Assembly (NCBI GenBank): GCA_002296975.1
Contig: DBIS01000345.1
Location: 1-7,510, forward strand
Origin: Deltaproteobacteria bacterium UBA796
Lineage (GTDB): Bacteria > Myxococcota_A > UBA796
Length of the DNA: 7,510 nt
Reading direction: 5' to 3'
The notes below the pieces were generated by a model, which was given only the letters and a program-made list of their open reading frames with translations, was not told the origin of the DNA and ran no database searches. Shown in pieces: positions 1 to 6,090 of the stretch (positions are counted from its first letter, which is position 1; each line of letters opens with the position of its first letter). A program made the position numbers and the translations under genes.

Positions 1-202
1 GAGTCTCGCCCACGACCTGCGCCACCGTGGAGTTGCTGTGGCTTTGCTTCATCCTGGCTTTGTAAAAACGGACATGACCGGTGGTCGTGGAACGGTAGAG
101 CCCGAGGTCGCCGCCGCTGGATTGCTCGCCCGCCTTGAGGCTTTGAATATGGAAAATTCCGGCAGCTTTTGGCATGCCAATGGTGAGGTGTTGCCATGGT
201 AA
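1..202 (+). CDS. Short-chain dehydrogenase/reductase (SDR), C-terminal fragment
   Basis: This is the last 66 codons of a gene that starts before the window; reading begins at base 2 and ends at TAA 200-202. The visible protein carries the SDR pattern LLHPGFVKTDM, the conserved Pro-Gly-x-Val-x-Thr segment that follows the catalytic Tyr-x-x-x-Lys and contacts the NAD(P) cofactor. It finishes with SGSFWHANGEVLPW, which matches the usual ending (S-G-x-F-x-x-x-x-G-x-x-L-P-W) of the C-factor/CsgA-like SDR subgroup. Family knowledge says these are soluble NAD(P)-dependent oxidoreductases; the substrate cannot be inferred. The catalytic Tyr/Lys and the Gly-rich Rossmann motif lie outside the window. 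The DUF502 gene follows 37 bases downstream on the same strand and may be co-transcribed. SDR assignment is good; the C-factor subgroup is likely. Confidence 0.85.
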   Translation, partial: SLAHDLRHRGVAVALLHPGFVKTDMTGGRGTVEPEVAAAGLLARLEALNMENSGSFWHANGEVLPW

Positions 203-227
203 ACGGGTACATTTTGTTTGTAGCGTT

Positions 228-236
228 GAGAGGTGG
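228..236 (+). promoter_or_regulatory. Ribosome binding site deciding the DUF502 start
   Basis: The purine-rich GAGAGGTGG is placed 3 to 6 bases before the ATG at 240. It favours this start over the in-frame ATG at 174, which would lie inside the upstream SDR coding region, lacks a comparable site, and would add 22 residues of unlikely composition before the typical DUF502 beginning. Confidence 0.7.
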
Positions 237-239
237 CCG

Positions 240-908
240 ATGAGCAAAAGCTTTGGCGCCCGGGTGCGCGCAGATTTTTTAGCGGGTATTTTGGTGCTCG
301 CACCTTTGGGCTTGACTGCTTGGGTATTTTTTGCGCTCGTGGGTTTTGCCGACGGCTTGATTCGCTTGCTCCCAGATGCGGCCCAGCCAGAGACCTATTT
401 GGGCTTTCCTTTACCGGGGCTGGGTGTGTTGGTTGCGGCCATCTTGGTGTTGTTCACCGGGCTGACCATGCGCTATTACGCGGGCCAAAAAGTGGTTGCG
501 TGGTTTGAGCTATTGCTCGGGCGTGTACCGGTGCTTTCGGGGGTTTACCAAGGCCTGAAACAGTTGATGAACACGCTGTTTACCAGTCGTGGTCAGCACT
601 TTCGGCAGGTTGTCCTCATGGAGTATCCCCGCCGAGGAATCTATTGTTTGGCCTTTGTTACCAATGAAGACCAGTTTGTGCGTCTCGAGAATGATGAGCG
701 ACTCATCAGCATCTTTTTACCCACCACCCCCAATCCAACTTCGGGCTTTTACCTGCTCATCCCTGCCAAGGACCTGCTCAAGCTCGACATGAGCAGCGAG
801 GAAGCGTTTAAGTTGATCATGAGCGCGGGTATCGTCACCCCAGGTGGCACCCGAATCGCTAACAGTTGGGCTGGTTTTACCAATCCTGGTGTGTTGCCGC
901 CGGCCTGA
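240..908 (+). CDS. DUF502 family two-helix membrane protein
   Basis: A 222-residue protein of the DUF502 family (COG2928), the usual length for the family. Two hydrophobic helices are visible at about residues 13-37 and 57-77, separated by a short Pro-rich loop (FPLPGLG, 56-62). They are followed by the conserved segment RVPVLSGVYQGLKQ (95-108) and the family hallmark FLPTTPNPTSGFYLLIP (159-175), which lies in a soluble C-terminal domain. No biochemical function is established for bacterial members, and none can be deduced here. The start at 240 is supported by the GAGAGGTGG site. The gene lies 37 bases behind an SDR gene on the same strand and ends 19 bases from the stop codon of the convergent anti-sigma-like gene, so it is not part of the minus-strand operon. 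Family assignment is secure from the PTTPNPTSG motif; role unknown. Confidence 0.92.
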   Translation: MSKSFGARVRADFLAGILVLAPLGLTAWVFFALVGFADGLIRLLPDAAQPETYLGFPLPGLGVLVAAILVLFTGLTMRYYAGQKVVAWFELLLGRVPVLSGVYQGLKQLMNTLFTSRGQHFRQVVLMEYPRRGIYCLAFVTNEDQFVRLENDERLISIFLPTTPNPTSGFYLLIPAKDLLKLDMSSEEAFKLIMSAGIVTPGGTRIANSWAGFTNPGVLPPA

Positions 909-927
909 GCGCGGTCAACAAGCCGGT

Positions 928-1776
928 TTACAGTTGGGCCTCTATGAGAAATACGGTCTCGTCGGCGCTCAATGGCGGCTTGGGGCCGTCCAGGGTGTAT
1001 GGCGCCATTCCGCTTCGCCCAACCAAGGCGGTGTGAGTGGTCGCCGCGGTGGACAAGGGGGTGACGAGGTAGAGCTGCCTAAAGCTTCTGGCCTCGTTGA
1101 GGGAGTGGGGGATGAACAACTTGCCGTGTACATCAACCAGTCGCCCGCCCGCCTGGTCTGCCAGGGTTGCGATGTCATACAGGACTTGATCGCCGCCGTG
1201 AAGAATCCGGTAAGCCAATGGTTTGGCGGGGTCATAGACCGGAACACTGTCCGGCTTGACGGTGGCCCGTTTGGGCTTTGGCCCAGTGGCTGTGGGCTGG
1301 GCTTGCGCTTTGGCCTGTGAGTTCCCACTGGGCTCGGGTGCCGGAGCCGGCGTTTGGGCCTTGGGTGGTGCTTCGAGTGGCGGGTCGGCCATGGCTTGAG
1401 TTGGGTTTTTGGCGGGTGAGGCGGCTTGGGTTCCAAATTTGTCGTGGTTTATTGCCACCAGCACAATCAGCCCTGCGCCAAGGACGGCGACAAACTCTGT
1501 TGGCACCCGGGCCAGGCGCCTTTGAATCCAAGCAACCTGGCTACCCGACACAGGCTTCTTTGCTATCAGCGCCATTGTTCGCGCCTTAAAGCCCGGCGGA
1601 GCAGCTTTGGGCCCATCGTCATTGAGCAGGTTGAGGGCTTGCTTCATGGCCAGCAGGTCGGCGCTCAATGAAATATCACGTGCCACGGCCTCTGCTACAG
1701 CGATCGCCTCGGCTCTGGGCAGGCTGTGGTCGAGATAGGCACTCAAACGATTGCGTGCGAAGAAGCTGTCCATCAT
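928..1776 (-). CDS. Membrane-anchored anti-sigma-like protein (no zinc motif)
   Basis: A 282-residue protein encoded directly after the ECF sigma gene; its ATG (1776-1774) overlaps the sigma stop TGA (1775-1773), which is typical of sigma/anti-sigma pairs. The N-terminal region (about 7-50) is a charged helical segment with RLSAYLDHSLP, resembling the sigma-binding domain of anti-sigma factors. A single hydrophobic helix lies at about 94-109 (TEFVAVLGAGLIVLVAIN). A Pro/Ala/Lys-rich linker follows (about 119-180), then a putative periplasmic domain (about 181-282) whose fold I do not recognise. It has no cysteine at all, so the His-x3-Cys-x2-Cys zinc site of ZAS-type anti-sigmas is absent. Inference: it holds the adjacent sigma factor at the inner membrane and senses an envelope signal through its outer domain. 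The reading frame is open upstream to 1935, but that extra 53-residue part lies inside the sigma gene and is not credible. The anti-sigma role rests mostly on position and topology. Confidence 0.75.
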   Translation of the reverse strand: MMDSFFARNRLSAYLDHSLPRAEAIAVAEAVARDISLSADLLAMKQALNLLNDDGPKAAPPGFKARTMALIAKKPVSGSQVAWIQRRLARVPTEFVAVLGAGLIVLVAINHDKFGTQAASPAKNPTQAMADPPLEAPPKAQTPAPAPEPSGNSQAKAQAQPTATGPKPKRATVKPDSVPVYDPAKPLAYRILHGGDQVLYDIATLADQAGGRLVDVHGKLFIPHSLNEARSFRQLYLVTPLSTAATTHTALVGRSGMAPYTLDGPKPPLSADETVFLIEAQL

Positions 1777-2279
1777 CGTGCCTGTGTGGGCTTTGCCAAA
1801 TCTCTGGCCATTGTCAGCCGCCCGCGATGAACCCTGCTGCGGACAGTGCCGATGGGCAGATCCAGGGCCGCTGCGACTTCGGCCAGTGATAGCCCCATTA
1901 CATCTCTCAACACCACCGCCAGGCGAAAAGGCCATTCCAAACTGCGGATGAGGGTACCGACCCGATCTGATTGTGGGTCCGTCTGGGTGGTCGTGTCACG
2001 GGGGGGGGCGCCAGCCTTCTCATCCTCGTGGCGGGCAGACATTGCCGCGATGGTTTGCTGAAACAGCCAGGGTTTAATCGGGGTGTCTGCGCTCAAGCGA
2101 AATATGGCCTGGTGTGCAGAAACAAAAACCTGCTCGGCGGTGTCTTCCGCGGCCTTGGTCTCTCCCAAAACCCGAAGGCAGAGGGTGAAGATGTCATCGC
2201 TGTGGAGGTCGACGAGTTCAGCGAAGGCTGAGGCGTCGCCGGAGTGACTGCGACGAATCAAGGCGGCATCGTGGGACAT
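1773..2279 (-). CDS. ECF-type RNA polymerase sigma factor
   Basis: A 168-residue sigma-70 family protein of ECF size. Sigma region 2 spans about 5-80, beginning with DAALIRRSHSGDASAFAELV and continuing through AEDTAEQVFVSAHQAI, the ECF region 2 pattern that contacts RNA polymerase and the -10 element. Region 4 spans about 108-160, with the helix-turn-helix LSLAEVAAALDLPIGTVRSRVHRG that reads the -35 element. The two are joined by a flexible linker (about 81-107) encoded partly by a run of nine C bases. The ATG at 2279 is chosen because it gives the standard ECF N-terminus and sits 7 bases after the pentapeptide gene; a GTG at 2324 would add 15 residues and overlap that gene. The ribosome binding site is weak, so coupling to upstream translation is likely. 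The target promoters and stimulus are unknown. The next gene is its probable anti-sigma factor. Confidence 0.93.
   Translation of the reverse strand: MSHDAALIRRSHSGDASAFAELVDLHSDDIFTLCLRVLGETKAAEDTAEQVFVSAHQAIFRLSADTPIKPWLFQQTIAAMSARHEDEKAGAPPRDTTTQTDPQSDRVGTLIRSLEWPFRLAVVLRDVMGLSLAEVAAALDLPIGTVRSRVHRGRLTMARDLAKPTQAR
2000..2008 (-). repeat. C9 homopolymer tract in the sigma factor gene
   Basis: Nine G on the plus strand (nine C in the coding sense) encode the end of Ala91 through the first base of Arg94, in the linker between sigma regions 2 and 4. With ten C the frame reaches TGA immediately after the run. With eight C it stays open for about 30 codons and then meets TGA. Either change removes region 4. 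Such runs are known slippage sites in phase-variable genes; phase variation here is inference. Confidence 0.8.
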
Positions 2280-2286
2280 CGGCGTC

Positions 2287-2724
2287 TTAATCGTGGCCGG
2301 GCGCGACCATGCGAAGTCGGTCACCGGATTTTACCGCGTTAAGGACATCGTCCAGAGAGATGCGGTTTAAAGGGAAAATCGCCTTTTTTACCCGTGCACC
2401 TTTAAGGGTGCAGCCGTCGAGGTTCGCGAAGTCAAGATCTGTTCCCTCGAGGGTGGCCTGGTCGAGGCTTGCGTCCTTGAGGTTCGCGTGCCACATGCTG
2501 GCGTGGGTGAGATCGGCACCGTGAAAGGTGCAACGACTCAGGTTGGCCTCCGCCAGCTTTGCCCGCGTAAGGTCAACATCGTCGAACTTGATGCCGTTGA
2601 GGTCAACCCCGCGGAGGTCTGCACCCACCAAGGAGTTGCCCCGGCGGATGGCATCTTGGACCTGCTTTCTGGTCAGAGTGCCAAGGGCGGAGGAGTAATC
2701 GTCTTTGTCGCTTCTACGGCTCAT
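2287..2724 (-). CDS. Pentapeptide-repeat protein, 18 repeats
   Basis: A 145-residue protein with an uninterrupted five-residue periodicity from about residue 30 to 119. Central Leu/Phe/Met/Val/Ile-type positions fall at 32, 37, 42, 47, 52 and so on to 117, with the A(D/N)LxX pattern clear in GADLRGVDLNGIKF, AEANLSRCTFHGADL and LDFANLDGCTLKGA. Eighteen consecutive pentapeptides should form a right-handed quadrilateral beta-helix of about four and a half turns. Flanks are a charged N-terminus (1-29) and a short helical C-terminus (120-145, SLDDVLNAVKSGDRL). No signal peptide or membrane segment is seen, so it is probably cytoplasmic. Family functions are diverse (protein-protein scaffolds, DNA mimics such as MfpA/Qnr), so the role is not predictable. 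The ATG (2724-2722) overlaps the stop of the ATP-grasp gene by 4 bases, and the sigma gene follows 7 bases later. Possible involvement in sigma control is speculation from position. Confidence 0.9.
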   Translation of the reverse strand: MSRRSDKDDYSSALGTLTRKQVQDAIRRGNSLVGADLRGVDLNGIKFDDVDLTRAKLAEANLSRCTFHGADLTHASMWHANLKDASLDQATLEGTDLDFANLDGCTLKGARVKKAIFPLNRISLDDVLNAVKSGDRLRMVAPGHD

Positions 2725-3698
2725 GCGTGTCGGGCCTCGGGGGTGTTCTCTGTACGTGTAATCAGCTGCAGGGTTTTTGCCGCTATTGTTGGGCCCGGTG
2801 CTGTGCGAAAGGCTTCAGCGTAGTGGATCCCGCCTGGGTTAAGTGTGTTGCACTCGACCAGCTTGTCACCGATGATGTCGAGCCCAGCGAGTACGATTCC
2901 GTTGCGGCGTAAGTGGGGGCCAATCGCTGCACATAGCGCCCGGTCCTCGTCGGTGATGGTGGTGGCCTCGGGTTGGCCGCCCCGCTGTAGGTTGTGGTGA
3001 AAGCTCCCAACCCCACGGCGCCGTAAATACCCGCCGACAATTTGTCCATCGACCCAAAATATACGTTTCTCACCGGCATCGGCCTCAGGTAAGTAGGCCT
3101 GTACAACCACGGGGCCCGGCACAATACGCGCCACATCGAGCATGGCTGTTCGGATACCCCGTGGGTGCTTGACCCATTGTACACCCCGGCCCCCAGACCC
3201 CAATGCGGGTTTGAGAACCACCCCTTGAGGATGGCCTTCTGCGAAAAGCCGAGCAGACTCGGGGTCGGTGGTGACCAAGGTTTGAGGGCTGGGTACATCA
3301 AGGAGTGACGCCAGCCAGGTTTTGGCCCGCGTGAGGGCGATGCCTGAGGGGTGGTTGACCACTCGCACGCCGCGCTCGGTCGCCATTAAGCCAAGGTTGA
3401 GGACCGTGTTTGTAAGCGGGTTTGCACGCATGAGCAGCAAGTCCAGCCCAGCCAGGTCTACATAGCGTTCGGTGAGTCGTCGCCGGGCCAGCTTGTTGGC
3501 GATGGTCGCAGGGTCTTTCTCTGGGCAGTCCAACACATAGGCGCGGGTGATGACCCGACCTTGGGTGGTGACCTCCATGGCGTTGGGTTCGATAAAGCGC
3601 ACGGAGTGCCCAGCTTCGAGGGCAGCATAAGCCAGGTGAGCGGTGGTCCACGTTGGCCGAATGACGCTGGCCGCAGAAATGAGCATACCGATTTGCAT
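2721..3698 (-). CDS. Glutathione-synthetase-like ATP-grasp ligase
   Basis: A 325-residue protein resembling bacterial glutathione synthetase (GshB) over nearly its full length. The N-terminal domain (1-115) carries LDLLLMRANP, matching the GshB LDVILMRKDPP segment. The ATP-grasp part has Lys126, VVLKPALGSGGRGV (160-173, nucleotide-binding Lys163 and Gly-rich loop), VQAYLPEADAGEKR (199-212), the NLQRGGQPE loop (236-244) and AGLDIIGDKLVECN (271-284), in which Glu282 and Asn284 occupy the metal-ligand positions of the E-x-N motif. ATP-dependent amide/peptide bond formation is therefore well supported. The segments expected around the tripeptide substrate differ: IRPTWTTAH (13-21) replaces the GshB KKDSSFA region, and NPGGIHYAEAF replaces SPTCIREIEAEF, so the substrate may not be gamma-Glu-Cys plus Gly. 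No gshA is present here. The ATG at 3698 has no Shine-Dalgarno sequence and lies inside the end of the preceding reading frame. The frame is open upstream to about 3772, leaving a fusion with the DUF2225-like protein possible. Confidence 0.85.
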   Translation of the reverse strand: MQIGMLISAASVIRPTWTTAHLAYAALEAGHSVRFIEPNAMEVTTQGRVITRAYVLDCPEKDPATIANKLARRRLTERYVDLAGLDLLLMRANPLTNTVLNLGLMATERGVRVVNHPSGIALTRAKTWLASLLDVPSPQTLVTTDPESARLFAEGHPQGVVLKPALGSGGRGVQWVKHPRGIRTAMLDVARIVPGPVVVQAYLPEADAGEKRIFWVDGQIVGGYLRRRGVGSFHHNLQRGGQPEATTITDEDRALCAAIGPHLRRNGIVLAGLDIIGDKLVECNTLNPGGIHYAEAFRTAPGPTIAAKTLQLITRTENTPEARHA

Positions 3699-4645
3699 CG
3701 GGGGCTTGTATCGTGTGAGGGCCTGGGTTGCTGGGCTTCGATGCCACCCAATAAAAACCGGGCCATCACCTTCAGCTCACTCGGTGCATCGCCAGATAGA
3801 ACCACGGCTCTATAGTCTCTGGCGGCAAGCGCGTATTGCCCAAGCCGGCGATGAAGATCGGCCATTTGGTAGCGCGCGCGAATCAAAAGTACAGGGTCGC
3901 CGGGTTGACTCAGGCCTTCTTTGAGGGCCATCACCGCCTGGCGTTGCATGCTGGGCTCCACCACTTTGGAGATGTGCTGCATGCGTAGACCCGCCTTGCG
4001 CTCGGAAGGGCTTAAGCTTGTCAGCGCCAAAAACTTGCCCAAATGGGTGTCGCGTTCGTCATTAAATCCCCCCCGATGGGCCACCCTGGCCAAGTTGTAG
4101 CGCAGGAGCTTTATCGCCTCTGGGGTCAGGTCTTTATCGAATTCCTTGGCGCCCAGATTGAGGATATTCCGTGAGGCCTCAGGTCCGTTGAGTCCGCCCA
4201 CATATACGCCGACGGCGTGGTCACGGGCCGTCCATGAGGCGTTGAGGTACAGCTCAGCGATGGTCAGCGGAGCCTTGTTGAGGGCCCGTGCAATGCGGGC
4301 CGCGGTATCGTACCGCTCCCAAACCTGAGGGTCGTCCCGGTTGGCCCAGGTATTTCTTGATGCGGCGATGGCGGCAGCGATGGCAGGGTTTGCCGCCGCC
4401 GGAATCGGCGAATCGAGCTTTGAGCCCATCGTTGAGAAATAGTTGCTCGGGCAGGTGCTGACGGCGTATTCGCGAAACTGGCCTCGGGTGGAGTATGAGG
4501 CCAAGTCTGAATCATAGCCGCCCAAGGTGTTCGCGCTCACCTTAAAGTATTTGCGCACCTGACCATCACCATAGGGGCAGGGTACTTCTTCAAAGCGAAC
4601 CCCAGTGGCGAAGGCGGTCGCGAGCATTATCAAAGCGATCATCAT
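3458..4645 (-). CDS. Exported DUF2225-like, TPR-like protein with aberrant 3' end
   Basis: A 395-codon frame whose first about 303 residues look real. A short hydrophobic N-terminus (MMIALIMLATAFA) suggests a signal peptide or anchor. Residues 18-76 resemble the DUF2225 N-terminal domain: VPCPYGDGQVRKYFKV, then GGYDSDLASY, then REYAVSTCPSNYF. However, each expected Cys-x-x-Cys pair keeps only its first cysteine. Residues about 110-303 are helical and repeat-like, with YDTAARIARAL, LNASWTARD and MADLHRRLGQYALAARDYRAV, matching the helical end of DUF2225 proteins; these normally stop just after the helix seen here as MARFLLGGIEA. The remaining about 92 residues are Pro/Ser/Cys/Trp-rich and read the start of the ligase gene out of frame, so they are probably not native. 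ATG 4645 overlaps the upstream stop (ATGATG with TGA inside) and has GGAG just before it. The function of DUF2225 proteins is unknown. Family call moderate; true C-terminus uncertain. Confidence 0.65.
   Translation of the reverse strand: MMIALIMLATAFATGVRFEEVPCPYGDGQVRKYFKVSANTLGGYDSDLASYSTRGQFREYAVSTCPSNYFSTMGSKLDSPIPAAANPAIAAAIAASRNTWANRDDPQVWERYDTAARIARALNKAPLTIAELYLNASWTARDHAVGVYVGGLNGPEASRNILNLGAKEFDKDLTPEAIKLLRYNLARVAHRGGFNDERDTHLGKFLALTSLSPSERKAGLRMQHISKVVEPSMQRQAVMALKEGLSQPGDPVLLIRARYQMADLHRRLGQYALAARDYRAVVLSGDAPSELKVMARFLLGGIEAQQPRPSHDTSPRCKSVCSFLRPASFGQRGPPLTWLMLPSKLGTPCALSNPTPWRSPPKVGSSPAPMCWTAQRKTLRPSPTSWPGDDSPNAM
3752..3758 (-). other. Candidate -1 slippage site or frameshift point (GTTTTTA)
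   Basis: In the frame of the DUF2225-like gene the bases read as codons TTT (Phe297) and TTA (Leu298) after a G, so the heptamer G_TTT_TTA approximates the X_XXY_YYZ slippery pattern. One mismatch would arise in the P site and none in the A site. A -1 shift continues as ATT GGG TGG and runs 18 sense codons straight into the ATG of the ligase gene in its own frame. It may instead mark a base lost from the T5 run by mutation or sequencing error. The evidence is only the sequence pattern and the absence of stops. Confidence 0.3.
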
Positions 4646-6090
4646 TGGCTCCAGCGAAGATTGAAAAAGATGGCGTCATTGTCGCCCATCATTGAGATTG
4701 GGCCGCCGCCATAGCTCAGTGCTGCGCTGAGGTCTGCTGGGGGTGGTGTGGATGAGAATAAAAGGACCGCGCCCAAGCCCATCGATAAGCTGTCTGTGGC
4801 CACCCAGCGGACTTCAGGGCGGCTCATCCAATCGCCAAAGCTTAAGTTGACCAATGCTGCCGCCAGCAACTCAAGTCGGTCGTTGGCCAGGCTTATGCGT
4901 GCTGTGGTGCCCAACTCAAACACATCAGCTTTGGTCAAAAAAGGACCGTCGACAGGCGAAAGCATGTGCTCCCATCGGCCTTCGATGGCCATATAAAAGC
5001 GCCCGCTTTGGGTGTAGTCGATGGCGAGGCCGGTACCGGTAGATGGGACGGCTGTGGCATCGAGCCAGCGTTGAGCGTGAACTTTATTGGACCACCACAC
5101 CGCCTCTGCTCTCAATCCAAAGGGGCCAGCAACGGAAGAGAGTTCCGTACCGGCCATCCAGCTTCGGGGCCAATCGGTGGTGATCGGTGCTTCGGCGCCG
5201 AGGGTCGCGAGTTGGTCTAAGCCAGGAAGGCGCTTGTTTTGAATCACCAACCGGTAGTTTGGTCCCAGTCGGGTGATGGGGATGGGTGAGCGCAGGTTGG
5301 CCACCATGACCGCGGCGTCCACACCTTGGGCCTCGGCCTCAAAGCGTGCGCCGACATTGCCGTTAATGCCAAATTGTTCGGGCGCTCCCATCTGTTTGGC
5401 GGCATCTGCGAAGGCACGCTGAGCGCTGGGGTCGAGCTTGCCAAGCGCTTCCGAGAGTTGTGCGATTGGCGCTGCCAACAGAGTAGAGGCCGGCCCATCG
5501 AGCTTGCTCATGCTCCCAATAAAGCCCTCCATCATTCCGGGCTTTACCACCGACCAGTCGCTGCCGACCATTTGGATATGGTCACCTTCAGGGAAGGGCG
5601 CGTAGCTGAATTCTGCGCGGATGGTGTCCGTGCCCACCTGCCATACGGCCATCGGTATTGGTGCGCGGGCCGTCTCGATGTTGCCGAGGGGGCCAGCACG
5701 GAGGTCTTTCGGGTTGAGTACATCGAGGGAGGAGAGTAAATCGAGCTTGCCCCAACGCTCGATAAGGTTGCCCACACGGAGGTGGGTCTTTCCTGCTTGT
5801 CCCGCCCAGCCGCTCTCGCCGGCTGACACCCGCCATATCGCCTCGATGTCTTGGCCTGAGCGTACATTATGGTCGGCGTTTATCCCTAAGAACCATCGGC
5901 CGCGGTCCATCCGCTGTTTGGCGGAGGCCCGAAGCCAAGTCCAGCTTTCCCATGCATCAGCTTGATCGCTGGGCTGGATGTCGACGGCGATCAAAGGCGT
6001 GATGACCACCCCGACCTCAGGTGGAGATGCGGCGTTCGCGGCAGCCAAAAAGCAGCCCATGGACAGCCAAAACCATCGCATTTCAGCCAT
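4642..6090 (-). CDS. Predicted outer-membrane beta-barrel protein (porin-like)
   Basis: A 482-residue protein with a signal peptide (about 1-21, hydrophobic WFWLSMGCFLAAANA). It is then rich in alternating polar/aromatic strands such as RWFLGINADHNV, FGLRAEAVWWSN and RFYMAIEGRWEHM, and ends in DAIFFNLRWSQ, a plausible last barrel strand. The segment HLRVGNLIERWGKLDLLSSLDVLNPKDLR (103-131) strongly recalls DUF1302-type outer-membrane proteins, which share a G-x-x-x-x-x-WG...D...LNP.D motif and are often encoded beside LolA-like proteins and RND/MMPL exporters. A helical, Ala-rich stretch (about 195-240) interrupts the strands and could be a plug or long loop. The ATG at 6090 overlaps the LolA-like stop by 8 bases; ATG 6081 is an alternative with better spacing from AGAGAG. 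A barrel or channel in the outer membrane for a lipidic substrate is inferred from its neighbour; no specific substrate can be named. Confidence 0.75.
   Translation of the reverse strand: MAEMRWFWLSMGCFLAAANAASPPEVGVVITPLIAVDIQPSDQADAWESWTWLRASAKQRMDRGRWFLGINADHNVRSGQDIEAIWRVSAGESGWAGQAGKTHLRVGNLIERWGKLDLLSSLDVLNPKDLRAGPLGNIETARAPIPMAVWQVGTDTIRAEFSYAPFPEGDHIQMVGSDWSVVKPGMMEGFIGSMSKLDGPASTLLAAPIAQLSEALGKLDPSAQRAFADAAKQMGAPEQFGINGNVGARFEAEAQGVDAAVMVANLRSPIPITRLGPNYRLVIQNKRLPGLDQLATLGAEAPITTDWPRSWMAGTELSSVAGPFGLRAEAVWWSNKVHAQRWLDATAVPSTGTGLAIDYTQSGRFYMAIEGRWEHMLSPVDGPFLTKADVFELGTTARISLANDRLELLAAALVNLSFGDWMSRPEVRWVATDSLSMGLGAVLLFSSTPPPADLSAALSYGGGPISMMGDNDAIFFNLRWSQ

Noticed and set aside
203..239. 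Promoter in the gap between the SDR and DUF502 genes.
   Set aside because: The 37 bases contain a ribosome binding site but no convincing -35/-10 pair.
900..926. Possible bidirectional terminator between the convergent DUF502 and anti-sigma-like genes (CCGGC at 900-904 pairing with GCCGG at 922-926).
   Set aside because: The stem is only 5 base pairs with a 17-base loop and no T-run on either side; it is not a convincing intrinsic terminator.
844..1671. Long plus-strand open frames opposite the anti-sigma-like gene.
   Set aside because: Their products are low-complexity Gly/Trp/Arg-rich or irregular, and they lie antisense to a gene with clear topology and coupling; they follow from the base composition of that gene.
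1777..1935. Extended N-terminus for the anti-sigma-like protein (53 extra residues).
   Set aside because: It would lie wholly within the sigma region 4 coding sequence, and the ATG at 1776 overlapping the sigma stop is the normal arrangement for such pairs.
2280..2324. GTG start at 2324 for the sigma factor.
   Set aside because: It adds 15 residues not seen in ECF N-termini and overlaps the pentapeptide gene; the ATG at 2279 fits the family start.
3298..3747. Third minus-strand frame of 149 codons across the start of the ligase gene.
   Set aside because: Its His/Pro/Arg-rich product resembles no family and overlaps the well-supported ligase domain; it matters only as evidence that this frame also lacks a stop near the junction.
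5326..5965. Plus-strand open frames of more than 110 codons opposite the outer-membrane protein gene.
   Set aside because: No recognisable domain, and the opposite strand has a signal peptide and barrel-like strands over the same bases; treated as shadows.
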